Shown: positions 19,301 to 27,586, counted from the first letter of the stretch. The stretch: DNA of 37,500 nucleotides from Mesostigma viride (GCA_009746045.1 RPFO01000910.1:1-37500); one strand, 5' to 3'. Notes: generated by a model from the sequence alone, not told the origin. Translations and numbers: made by a program.

Positions 19301-21302
19301 TGTGTGCGTTGAGTTGCCGCAGGTCCGTCGCCATGCGCATCCCAGTCCATTCACCTGTCACCGCATCCTTCTTGGGCGCCACGACGGTCGCGGCCGCATA
19401 GTTGGATGTGGATGACCGAATGATGCCAGCAGCCTCCAGCTCCTCGCATTGTTGCTGCACAAACTCCAGCTCAGCTTGACTCAGCCGGTGTTGTCGGCGA
19501 AACAGTGGCTGATCGGTGTCCAGCGGGACCCGCATCTGCCCACCATTGTAGCATCCCAGCTCTTGACTGCTGAATGCAAACGCGTTGCGCGCACCTTCCA
19601 GCCACTTGAGCAGCCTCGCACGTTGCTCAGCTGTGAGGTGCTCACAGACGCTCCATTGATGGTTTGCTGCCGGGTCGCTTGCGCTCGAGACATTGTGCAC
19701 AGCCACCGTGGGACCGCGCACGGCCGCCGACTGAAACAGCATGTATGCCGCCGCTCCCGGCGTAATGCCTCGCTCTCCCACCTGCCGTTGTGCCTTCGCC
19801 ACGAGGAACTGAAAGGCCGGAGCCGCCGAGAACACACAGCTGGTGAGGAGCGCAGTCATGAGGATGACTGACCATACCTGGCGCCAGGTGTAGGACCACC
19901 CTTGGCCCCTGCCGCCTGCACGCTCCGCCTTAGGCACACCAGCCGGCGCAGCACCGGTGGGTGGAGAAGTTTCACTCTGCGCCTGTGCAGTCGCAGCATG
20001 GACGGGAAGTGCAACCCGCTGCACCCTCCGCACACCTTGCGCTGCTAGCAAGGTGTACCCCACCTGCCAGGCTGACATGGCCTGGCCAATGAGCGACCAT
20101 CGCTCCACCTCCAGGAGCCCTGGGGCGGCGGATGCACCTTCGGCAAAGCCCATGCTTAGTTCACGAAACCCCGCGGGTGGCTGAACCAAGAGACCTGTGG
20201 CACGCTCCCACACAAGCCCCTTGCCCCGGTCACGATAAGCCTGGGACCCTTGGTAACTGACAAGGGTGGGCAGTGCTCGCATGGGGGCGCCTGCCTTGTT
20301 GACGGGCGCGTAGGGTGCCTGATCATCGTGCTCCACATACTGCGCCGTGAGTTGACTGGGCAACACGACATCGACCGGTGGCAGCTCAATGTGGCTAGCG
20401 ACATGCTGCATCACCGCCTGCGTAGAACCTTGGCCAGCGATGTTGGTCCAGAACGCGCGCAGCCGATGGGTATTCCCTCCCAGCCCGGCATTGTCCGACA
20501 CCACGGGTTCCCCCAAAATACCCACAATGGTGCCCCAATCCTCCCGAACAGTGGGGCTGGGACTGTCCACCGCCACTACGTTTTCAAATAAGTAGGCGGG
20601 TGGCACCTGCTGCAGCTGCTGGAGCTCGCCCACAATGCGCAGCATGTCCCAAAATAGGCCGCTCCTGCTGTCGGCAAGGCCCCGGCCATGCCCAGCCTGG
20701 CTCATGCCTTGGCACTCCCAGCCAGCAATGACCAACCCTACCTCGCCATGTTGTGAGATGAGGCGGCGCAGCTGCTGCTGCCCAAGGAAGCGCACGTCAT
20801 GAGTGCCCTCGCCGAAGACATCAGCCCAGGCGGATGGAGGAAATTGTGCTGGGTATGCTTGCGACAAGATAGCGCAGTGGTGCAAATATGCCGCCCTGGC
20901 TGTGAGCGATGCCTCCACCGCAATGAGCTTGCTGCATACCCCCCCGCTGCTCAGGAAACCGGCTATGCCGCCACCCATACCTGCGAACAGCTCCAGCACG
21001 ACGGTGGCACGCCCGAAGTCCGGGATGCGTTCCAGCACCTCTGCGCTAAAGCCGGGGTACTGCGTGATGGCACCCGGCTGGCGCCGCTTCCCCCCAGCAC
21101 CCTTGGGCAGTGCCTGACATGCCGCCATCACCCGTGCGCGCACATCGCGCAGGCGTGGCAGGGGCGCAACCTGGGCAAGCCAACTTTGCCTCTGCGCATC
21201 CCGCGCTGGCAACGCCGCAGGCAGCACACACCGGTGCCTATCGCGCGCGCGCTTGTCGCTAGCCGCTTGCGCCATGTGCACCGCTTGCGCGTCCGGCCAC
21301 AC
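16389..21302 (-). CDS. Gypsy-DNMT pol: methyltransferase, RT, RNase H, integrase, PHD finger
   Basis: A 1637-residue ORF opening at a GTG codon, probably entered by frameshift from gag. C5-methyltransferase at residues 100-425: LELFAGMGGGIAGF (SAM binding), GWECQGMS (catalytic Cys198), FENV (240-242), THRLRAFW (279-286), RELSMGF (380-386), IGQAMSAW (405-412). A hydrophobic stretch lies at 476-502. RT 590-830 has SSLDLRSGFHQ and YIDDVIIF (756-763). RNase H 895-1020 has YTDWS, YEGEA and VTDHQP. Integrase: zinc finger H1200, H1205, C1235, C1238, and core D1269, D1328, E1363. An SH3-like region follows at about 1485-1545. PHD finger 1566-1611: C1567, C1570, C1582, C1585, H1590, C1593, C1608, C1611, complete C4HC3. 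No internal stop or frameshift. Confidence 0.93.
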   Translation of the reverse strand: MWPDAQAVHMAQAASDKRARDRHRCVLPAALPARDAQRQSWLAQVAPLPRLRDVRARVMAACQALPKGAGGKRRQPGAITQYPGFSAEVLERIPDFGRATVVLELFAGMGGGIAGFLSSGGVCSKLIAVEASLTARAAYLHHCAILSQAYPAQFPPSAWADVFGEGTHDVRFLGQQQLRRLISQHGEVGLVIAGWECQGMSQAGHGRGLADSRSGLFWDMLRIVGELQQLQQVPPAYLFENVVAVDSPSPTVREDWGTIVGILGEPVVSDNAGLGGNTHRLRAFWTNIAGQGSTQAVMQHVASHIELPPVDVVLPSQLTAQYVEHDDQAPYAPVNKAGAPMRALPTLVSYQGSQAYRDRGKGLVWERATGLLVQPPAGFRELSMGFAEGASAAPGLLEVERWSLIGQAMSAWQVGYTLLAAQGVRRVQRVALPVHAATAQAQSETSPPTGAAPAGVPKAERAGGRGQGWSYTWRQVWSVILMTALLTSCVFSAAPAFQFLVAKAQRQVGERGITPGAAAYMLFQSAAVRGPTVAVHNVSSASDPAANHQWSVCEHLTAEQRARLLKWLEGARNAFAFSSQELGCYNGGQMRVPLDTDQPLFRRQHRLSQAELEFVQQQCEELEAAGIIRSSTSNYAAATVVAPKKDAVTGEWTGMRMATDLRQLNAHTPMDRYPMPRVDDVLDRISPRVQFISSLDLRSGFHQIQVAEGDQRKLAFWGGHRLYEWVRMPFGHRNASAIFQRAMDQVLNGMPFAACYIDDVIIFSETFEQHLQHLEQVRMALARANLKLHPEKCRFAQRSLDFLGHQIIPGGRTPQAAKVEAIVNAATPTDVAGVRAYLGLAGYYRGYIPNFSTKVKPLTELLKKGAVWAWGPAQQRAIETIKAELTSAPILRQPDYAQPFVLYTDWSRVGLGAVLAQKDVHGKEHVVAYASRSNNTAEAKYSSYEGEALAVVWAIKHFRPYLFGRQFTLVTDHQPLQWLMTSANLTGKLARWAMIIQEYNMTIVHRAGVDHSNADVLSRYALATSEDRTGARAQGAEGPQGSVVFVNAAGPCDSESRWLSCSDAVAEFACYANPVRPAAFTPSQGVIFLPLAEDTLAQPVDPASMGCVVLHAAASHAIAVECCAGDVWLDGRVLERVQGLPASPAPADWTPTQRQAEQERVERRAVNYTWEGNQVYKLVGRRKLVVPPPDKRAALVAHYHERFGHMGANRTGAMVRGVYWWAGMKHAIARQVASCAECARAKARFNLDHHDKELMSLPIRGLFYRWHVDLCGPFELSTSGNRYVMVCVESFSKWLELIPLPDKHAATTATYFLDVIARYGAPAEVVSDQGGEFRGEFQELLDSCSIDHRHTSREHPQANGLAERLVQTVKQALRKWALQAARVATWDRELPWIAMGYRMSPQESLAQFSPYFLLFGRAPLLPSEVQEAHPQPIQWDDANEWLREVVARAATFKKVMPIAMNNLLIAQHRDTLRYAQRRGGKYMARRLQFHPGQYVFLRTQPQHTLDVTAGPTILRIVEIKPSGVAILEGADGSKTTDNVSNLSPCSMPHLARSIQPHTARRIRDAQCQICHRVDQPEVMLLCDHCNCGWHLHCLQPPLSQVPEGSWFCPVCIAAGFTNHAIQAATATLLLATQQRPW
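16470..16607 (-). other. PHD finger at the C-terminus of the gypsy integrase
   Basis: Canonical C4HC3 spacing with the segments MLLCDHCNCGWHLHCL and PPLSQVPEGSWFCPVC. This form, with Leu-Cys-Asp and Pro-Pro-Leu, belongs to the group that often binds the unmodified H3 tail. It takes the place of the chromodomain found in chromoviruses and may steer integration. The position follows the integrase SH3-like domain. Confidence 0.9.
20030..21005 (-). other. C5 cytosine-DNA methyltransferase domain in the gypsy pol
   Basis: About 325 residues with motifs I, IV, VI, VIII, IX and X in the order of bacterial and eukaryotic C5 enzymes (not the permuted DRM order). The target-recognition region would lie around residues 287-378. 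Motif IV has Glu before the catalytic Cys (WECQ) instead of Pro (PCQ). The domain sits between the protease and RT, before the conserved gypsy core. Retrotransposon-borne methyltransferases are known from dinoflagellates and charophyte algae; whether this one belongs to those groups cannot be told here. All key catalytic motifs are kept, so activity is plausible. Confidence 0.9.
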
Positions 21303-21303
21303 G

Positions 21304-21312
21304 CCCCCCCCC
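21304..21312 (-). promoter_or_regulatory. G9 run, probable -1 frameshift site between gag-protease and pol
   Basis: On the minus strand the gag frame reads AAC TGG GGG GGG GCG. A slip of -1 on the G run moves ribosomes into the pol frame just upstream of residue 1 of the 1637-residue ORF. The sequence contains the heptamer type G GGG GGG. The alternative is a lost G in this copy or in the assembly; ten Gs would fuse the frames. Confidence 0.6.
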
Positions 21313-24300
21313 AGTTCTCAGCCGCATCCGGCCCTGGCTCCACCTCTATGCTGGCGGGCGACACCACTGCAGCCACACACGCGTCTAGCGACACCACCCC
21401 CTGCGGGTTAGGCTCCGGGTCGCTGCTGCACTGAATGGGAAGAAGCGCCTTTTGCTTCCCCTCCCCCTGCCAATCACGGCGGTAGGTCGCAACCTCCAGC
21501 CAAGGGTCAATTATGAGCCCGAGGCGATACATGACGTCCATCCCGATAAGGGCTGCATACCCACACCTGTCGACCACCAAGGCCGGCACAGCCACGCAGG
21601 CCATCCGCTTTGGGTCCGTGGGGTTGAGGATGACGTTGATCAGCATGGAAGTCATTGCATCGGGTCGCGCCGCTGGCCCTTTCCATCCCTCCACGAGAAC
21701 GGTGCTGTCTATGAGCCCGCCGTTCTCACGGGTCGCACCACACATCTTGGCCAGCTCCATGGTGATCACGAGCGGCCCGGCTCCGCCATCCAGCTTGGTG
21801 ACGGACTTTGCGCTGGGGCACACCATAGGGCCCCAACAAGTGCCGTCCTCGCTGATTGCCTGGAAAGCGATAGCCGGGGACCCATCAGGGTGCTTTGCCA
21901 CCGTGACTGTCCTCGGCACCCGTGACATCCGCTCCTCGCGGGTTGCTTCCCGGGGCATGGTTGGTGCTGGGACGTCTGCCGGGGTTGCCGGCATAACTGG
22001 CATGGTGACCCGCCGCGCAGTTTCCGCCACCGGCAATGTGCGTGCGTCTAGGCTGTCGGCGCACCGCTGCAGTGCCGCAGCTGCTTGGTGCACCAACGTG
22101 ATGCCCCGCTGCCCGCAGCCATCAATCACTTGCCTGGCAGAAAACAAGGGAGCATCAATCACTCCATCCACTGGCAAGAATGGTGGCAGCTTGCGCCGCT
22201 GCTCGGCGTCGGCGGGGTTCGGGTGCTCCAGCAGCGATGACTCACCGCCGGTTGAACCTGCCGGGAACGATGCAGGAAGCTGGGGTGGCCCCCCCTCACC
22301 ATTTCCCGTGGTTGGTAGGAACGACGGCAATGCCCGTGCCTGCTTGCCTCGGGTAGCTGCCTGGACCTCGACGGCATGGATAGGAGCCCAGAACAAGTCG
22401 GGTTGCTCCACCAGCGTATACGCGTCATACGCTTCCATCCCCGCCGCCTGCCCACTCGGTTGGCTGGGTGACGCCGGCGCTGCCGATACCTCAGCTGCCT
22501 GCTCTGTTGGCGTGCTGTCGGCCGCCACCATGGCCGCTGCATGTGCTTGCACGGTCTTGGTGACCACTGGGTACTTGCACCCTGCCGGAGCATGGGCGGG
22601 CGTTCCAGCCGCGTGCTCCTTCTTGCACTGGGCTGGGCAGGCCCGCTTCACGTGATCTGGCTTCCCGCAGATCCAACATGCCTTGTGCGGGTCAGCCGTC
22701 GCCTGGCCGGTGCTGCTGGAGGCCGTGTTGTCGCCCCCCGCGCTGGCTGGCTTGTCCGCCTGCGACCCAAACTGCCGGCTGCTTGGTCCACCCCTTCCAC
22801 CGCTGGACCCTCCACCGCCTGATTGCGCGCCACCCACCCTGTTACCCTTGTGCGCTTGGGCGACTTCTTGGCGTACCAGCTCCACTAGGTCCGGGAGACC
22901 CCGTGCCTGTCGCCGGTTGAATGCATGCACTTCCGTGCACAGCTGGGCCAGGTCCCAGTGACAACCAAATCTAGGTTGTGGGATCATGGCAGCTTTTGGA
23001 CCCAACGCCTTGAGCCACTTCTCACACGCCTCCGCCTCCGTCCATGCCGGGACCTCATCCCGCAAGACCTCCAGGCGGTCCATCGTGGCGTCAGGCGACT
23101 CCTTGTCCCCCACCTTGAAATCATGCCACTCCGCCTCCGCCTTGGTGGAGGAGTGGGCGTACTTGGCGCGCAGAAGTTCCCACAGCTCCTCGGCAGGGTC
23201 GACGTCAAATACCACGTGTTGGTAGTCCGGCAAGCCTTGTTGGTCGCGCCTGTACCACACATCGGATCTTCCCGTCTTCAGCGCCACCTCATGGTAGCCT
23301 GTGACCCACCGCTGCACCAGCTTTTGCGTGTTGCCCGAGAAAAACATTGGGATGTTGTCCATCTCAAAGGACTTCGGCAGCTGGTTATGCGTGACGATAT
23401 ACTGCTGGTGCAGCCAAGTCTTATATTTCCAATAGGCTTGGTTGATGTCAACAAGCCCACCGTCAGCAGTATACCTGTCCTTGAGCTCCACCTGCGCTTG
23501 CACCGGCATTCCCACCTTGGATCCCTCAATCGGCGACCCATTGTAGCCCACCGGCATGCTTGGCGTCCTTGGTAGAGTAGCCACAAACCTCGGCTCCAGC
23601 CCATAGCCTCGTTCCACCGTGTATGGACTGCCTCGCTGCAATCCCGGAATGATGCCTGGCCGCACCCACGGTGTTTGTAGCCGTGGCGTCGCTGGGTTTG
23701 TTGGTGCCGGCGCATGCGGCACGCCAAAAGAAAACCCAGTTTGTGCACTAGGCATCCCAGGCACATGCTGCCGCGACGCCTGCATCTGTGGCGCTTGCGC
23801 CTGTGGCTGCACGGATGGTGCCTGCGACATTAAAGGCACCTGCGACTGCAACACCTGCGCTTGGGGCTGCCAAACTTGCGCCTGCGGCTGCAACACTTGC
23901 GGCTGTGGTAGGTGCGGCGCTGGTGTCAGCGTTGCTTGCGCGGTCCACGTCGCGTGCAGACTTGCAATCTGCGCCGCCAACTGCGCCGTCTGCTGCTGCT
24001 GCAACTGCATAGCCAGCTGTTGCTGCTGCATCTGTTGTTGGGATTGTGCTACATGTTGCAAAATCTGCTGCAACACATCCGCACCCACCCCCTGGCTGGC
24101 ACTTGGCCCCGGCGCTAGCCCGGTGCCTGCCAACCCGCTGAGCCGTATCTGCGATGATGGTGTGATGGGAAGTACTGTTCCATCTTGAGGACCTGCCGCG
24201 CTGCCACCCAGCCCTCCGTTGACGACCGATGTGTCACCACCACCACCACCAACGCCACCACTCCGATCGGCGACCCCCCCCCATTGCCCATCCCGGAACC

Positions 24301-24456
24301 CGAGGCTGCTGGTGGGACGAGTGGCCCATTGCCGTTGTCGCCAGTTGGCAAGGATGCCTGCGTGCCTGCAGCATCACCCTGCCGCGGTGCGCCATCCACC
24401 ACCGTGCCTTGGTTGGGGTTGGCGCCCCCTTGATGTTGACCATCTTGGTCTGCCAT
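21304..24456 (-). pseudogene. Gypsy-DNMT gag and protease (one frame break at a G9 run)
   Basis: The first ATG, at 24456, starts MADQDGQHQGG, a Gly/Pro-rich region. At a G9 run (24274-24282) the frame must shift by -1 to continue as SQIRLSGLAGTGLAPG and on into the long gag frame. That frame has a Gln-rich stretch (about 24080-23950), a capsid-like region (about 23500-22850) and the zinc knuckle CWICGKPDHVKRAC (about 22678-22637). The protease domain follows with KLDGGAGPLV (Asp-Gly-Gly-Ala in place of Asp-Thr/Ser-Gly-Ala, about 21796-21767) and AALIGMDVMYRLG. The frame stays open to 21128, but the part after the G9 run at 21304-21312 overlaps pol and looks non-coding. One extra G at each run would give a single polyprotein of about 2700 residues. 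Confidence 0.78.
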
Positions 24457-24780
24457 CAAGCTTCGTGCTTGTGCTCTCGTGAGCACCGTTTCTGCAACCA
24501 ATCAGTGGGCTACAGAGTGAGCAGACGTAGTGCAAAATCAGTATGCACCACAGGGGCCACCACTTGGCCCCTTCAACTTGCTGGCACCACACCAGATGCC
24601 AAGGGCAAGGAGAAAGAAAACAATTGCCTGAAAGCTGAAAACCAATGCTGCTTCAGGACCTTCTTGCAAGCTGCCTGCCTTGACAGCCTTGCACAGCCAG
24701 CTTTACCTCTATTCCTAGTATTCAGGAAGAGGCCTCAGCCTTGACCTAGCTTACCTACCAACTCTCAGTCTAGCTATAAC
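24457..24780 (-). other. Gypsy-DNMT 5' leader, possible 5' LTR and primer-binding site
   Basis: These 324 bp have no coding signal. On the minus strand TGGTTGCAGAAACGGTGC (24500-24483) begins with TGG, as a tRNA primer-binding site does, and lies 27 bases upstream of the gag ATG. The sequence between it and 24780 is where a 5' LTR would be, but no matching copy exists at the other end of the element. Confidence 0.4.
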
Positions 24781-25140
24781 TCACTGTGGACTGTGCTCTG
24801 TGGTCACTGTGCCTGTATGGCAGACCTACTGTATAGGAGTTGAGCGCTGTACAGGTAGTGAATACTGTACCGGGGGTGTTATTACTGAGCAGGCCTCCTA
24901 GGCTGCTCAGGACTAGCAAGCACAGTGCACAAGTATATAAACAATAGGCCAGTGCCAAATGGGCATCTCTTGCGAGCCCGCCTCACGTGTTGTGCCTTGA
25001 CTTGGCAAGCGCGTGTACAAGCCTCAAGTGTGTGAGCGCTGTAACATTATCCGATTTTAACAAAGCTCCGTTTCCAATCATATCACACATTGCTGCATTG
25101 CAACCATATCCTTCACATTGCGTGTGATAAGAACGTTAAC
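24781..25140 (+). repeat. Copia-2 3' LTR, right part
   Basis: Matches 133-170 plus 7993-8314, and so also shows the uninterrupted Copia-1 target. TATA box at 24934-24941. Ends GTTAAC and is followed by Copia-3 coding sequence; TGTAG at 25141-25145 would be the right target duplication, with its partner outside the window. Confidence 0.9.
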
Positions 25141-25371
25141 TGTAGTTGGAAGGAGGTTGCGGGGTTTGACGGGCAGCGGGCCTATAAGGTGGCTGGGCAG
25201 GTGCTCATGCCCATCCTAGGGGTAGATGTCCCTGTGCAAGTGCTAGAGGGTTACAAGGGGATCACCCTCATAGGTAACCCTTTTGTTTCCCTCCCCGGGT
25301 TTTCTGTGTCAGCCGGCTTGGTGACCCTCGAGGGGGTGGGGAGCATAGGATTATACCAACGTGATGACTGA
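25141..25371 (+). pseudogene. Copia-3 protease-like fragment
   Basis: Reads CSWKEVAGFDG, VLMPILGVDVPVQVLEGYKG and ITLIGNPF, aligning with the Copia-2 protease-like segment CPWVSDFSGRT, APVMGVDVTFLVLEDYDG and VILGQNFLG. The upstream part, including any integrase, is displaced beyond the left edge of the window by the Copia-2 insertion. The frame ends at TGA 25369-25371. Confidence 0.75.
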
Positions 25372-25727
25372 CTAGCTACCTTTTCAGTGGTTTTCCATTT
25401 GCGGGTATTTCCTCGTAAATGGTGGGAGAGCGATCGCAGCAATGGTGCTCACCACTAGACACTCCCGGCCAGTTAGGCTCGAAACACACGCCCTGATCAA
25501 GCATGCTGTTTCCGGCCCCACCGTCTAGGTCATCTAGTCGCTCTACACGTAAGCCAGCCATAATTTTAATGCACAAGGATACACATTTCCATCACCATTC
25601 ATCTTCATCATCCTGAACGACTCGAACACGCGGAAAAGATAACGGCAGGCTCGAGCTACCATGGTCCGGATTCTCCCGATTTCTGGCCTGCGCTGGTTGT
25701 CTCCTTGATACCAATATCACGTAGCGC
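25372..25727. other. Unassigned insertion or decayed stretch in Copia-3
   Basis: Separates the protease-like fragment from the RT fragment, where the other Copia elements have continuous coding sequence. Bases 25668-25710 resemble 34303-34345 in the foldback spacer, so part of it may be a short dispersed element. No terminal repeats or target duplication could be fixed. Confidence 0.4.
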
Positions 25728-26284
25728 TTGCATGCAGCCCTCACGGGCCGGGGTCCCCCCGAGGCTATTAATCACCCTGAGGATTATGCCACTGCAGTAG
25801 GGGCCATTCGCGGGGCGGAATATACGGCAGAGCCGCTGGTAGCCGATGTCACGCAGCCGCAGAAGTGTCACCCCAGCAGTCTTGGCATTTTTCCCTGGAG
25901 CATCGCCACTAAATCTCCTATTAGTTATCCGCAGTTTAAGGAGGACTGCCGGGACCCTGTCAAGTTCCATAAGTGGCGCGCGGCTTTCTTGCGCGCGCAG
26001 CTGGAGTGGGCTATGTATGGGGTGTATGGGGAGTTGATGGAGGTGCCGCAAGGGGCGGTAAAGCTGAACTTGAAGTTTGTGCTCAAGTATAAGCAGGTCC
26101 TCCCCGCTGACCCTGTCACATTTCATGTACGGCCCTGTGTCACGGAGTTTAGGGGCTCGTCTGAGTTGTCGGAGGAGGAATTGTTTACGCCCGGGCTGTC
26201 GCAGACCACTAGCCGGGTGTTAACATCGGTGTTCTTGGGGCTGTTGGATCGGGGGTTGGACTATGCCATGGCCTGCTCAGATTT
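25728..26284 (+). pseudogene. Copia-3 RT, N-terminal part
   Basis: Contains CHPSSLGIFPWSIATKSPIS, VKLNLKFVLKYKQV and HVRPCVTEFRGSSELSEEEL, ending in AMACSDFQ at the hAT insertion. These align with Copia-1 and Copia-2 just upstream of and within the first RT catalytic motif. The codons are CpG-rich, unlike those of the other two elements. The frame resumes after the hAT element with SDFQRAFLHSDP. Confidence 0.8.
26277..26284. repeat. Left 8-bp target-site duplication of the hAT element
   Basis: TCAGATTT, repeated exactly at 27587-27594. Eight bp is the hAT length. Removing the insert and one copy restores the Copia-3 RT frame. Confidence 0.92.
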
Positions 26285-27586
26285 CCAGGTTGTAAAATAC
26301 GTGTGCGGGGTATAATACGTGGACTTAAAACACGCGTATTATACGTGGGGGGTATAAAATACGCGGTGGTAAAATGCGCGACAGTTTTTGTGGTCCAATT
26401 GTCAGTCACCCAATTAGCACGCTCCTTGATGATGGTCATGCAGTTATTACAACTGAAATTTGGTGTATATGCTTATTTATTAACATCTTCCATTTATGCC
26501 CTGCAATCCTATCTGATTATGATTTGTTAAATGCAGGGGGGAGCATGCTGCAACGGGAATAGTAAGGATTCAATTAATTAATTGATTGTAAGGAAAGCCA
26601 TCCACTATATAATGCATGAGAGGACATAAGACACAACTTCCGAGAAGGAGGGGTGACGTGCCCTCCTTTGTACTGGATCATGCCGGCCACCATCTGCTTG
26701 AAAGAGGCGCTCTCAGCCGCATTGAAGGCAATGCCGTTCTCGATAAAAAATTCGGCAGCCAGCAGCTGGACACCTTTCTCGTCGACGGGAACCAGCCATT
26801 TGGTGATGCTCAGCTGGCCTTTGCTGGGAACCGACGACAAGTCAGCCGGCGCAGCCCCTCCCATCTCCGCCATTGCCCTGTTCAAATTGTGCTGCTTCTT
26901 GGCGTCTGACTGCTGCGACTTGTTGTTATACATCCTGAGAAACTTGCTCCGGATATTCGGTGGAATTTTGTCGCAGGGTAACATCCCTTCCCCTGCGATT
27001 CCGGCAAAGTGTGCACGGACTCGGAATACGCTGATTGCCCCCGCCCCGTATGAGAACTTCTTGTTGCAAAATGAGCAGAACTTATTCGACACAAACTGCG
27101 TTTTGTTACTAACAGCATCTGTGACTGCTTCTTTCTTCTCGAGAACGAAATCCCATTCAGGCCCTTTCTTCCTCATGGCTGCAAATCGAAAATGGCTGCA
27201 CACTGTCGCACAGTCGCACTGGCCTCGTCGTCGCTATATTGCATTACACCGTCAGTAGCACAGCTGGCATTTGCTGGCACACTGTTATTATGCGTTATGT
27301 ACCTAGTCCTAGCTGTCTCCTACCGGCCAAACCTTTTGCAAGGCTTGCGCTTTATGAAAAGAACTGTACGCATCTACTTCTAGTAGTAAAAATCTCAAAT
27401 GTGCAGTGAGCGCGCCGCGCCCAGAATCTGGGCACCGCGCCAGTGCCCGCTGCCCGCTGGTACCCCCGAAAAATTCCAAGTCCAAACCGCGTGGTCAGAC
27501 GTAAAATACGCGTAAAATACGTCGAGGCCCATAATATGCTTTATCCCGCATTTTATCGCAAAAGTGCGGCGTACATAACAACCCGG
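26285..27586 (-). mobile_element. Non-autonomous hAT transposon
   Basis: A 1302-bp element with imperfect terminal inverted repeats: CCAGGTTGTAAAATACG on the left against CCGGGTTGTTATGTACG as the reverse complement of the right end, 13 of 17 matching. Subterminal repeats of the types TATAATACGTG and TAAAATACG occur at 26290-26385 and again at 27502-27524. It carries only the N-terminal part of a hAT transposase on the minus strand and should depend on a full-length relative for movement. Confidence 0.88.
26574..27176 (-). pseudogene. hAT transposase N-terminal fragment with BED zinc finger
   Basis: About 200 residues from ATG 27176 (the frame is open a little further upstream without ATG). 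A BED-type zinc finger is visible: CSFCNKKFSYGAGAISVFR, then VRAHFAG and MLPC, followed by KIPPNIRSKF, the usual hAT spacing. Further on, AEFFIENGIAFNAAESASFK resembles the segment that precedes the catalytic core in hAT transposases. The RNase H-like core and dimerisation domain, several hundred residues, are missing, so the product cannot transpose by itself. A truncated BED protein might still bind the element ends. Confidence 0.8.

Larger units (their letters stand above)
16241..24780 (-). mobile_element. Gypsy-DNMT: Ty3/gypsy element encoding a cytosine methyltransferase and PHD finger
   Basis: An 8.5-kb minus-strand element inside the 3' LTR of Copia-2. In its own direction: leader 24780-24457, gag-protease 24456-about 21304, methyltransferase-RT-RNase H-integrase-PHD ORF 21302-16389, a G8 polypurine tract at about 16391-16365, and 125 bp of tail. 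I find no direct LTR pair and no target duplication. The insertion replaced two bases (AG) of the target. Either the 3' LTR was lost or insertion did not use the integrase. RT motifs and the RT-RNase H-integrase order are those of Ty3/gypsy. Confidence 0.88.

Noticed and set aside
21128-21303. C-terminal extension of the gypsy gag frame beyond the G9 run
   Set aside because: It overlaps pol, is Arg/Cys-rich without a motif, and is better explained as read-on after failure to frameshift.
16401-21434. Plus-strand ORFs of 150-250 residues opposite the gypsy pol
   Set aside because: GC-rich coding DNA leaves the opposite strand open; all motifs and the intact 1637-residue frame are on the minus strand.
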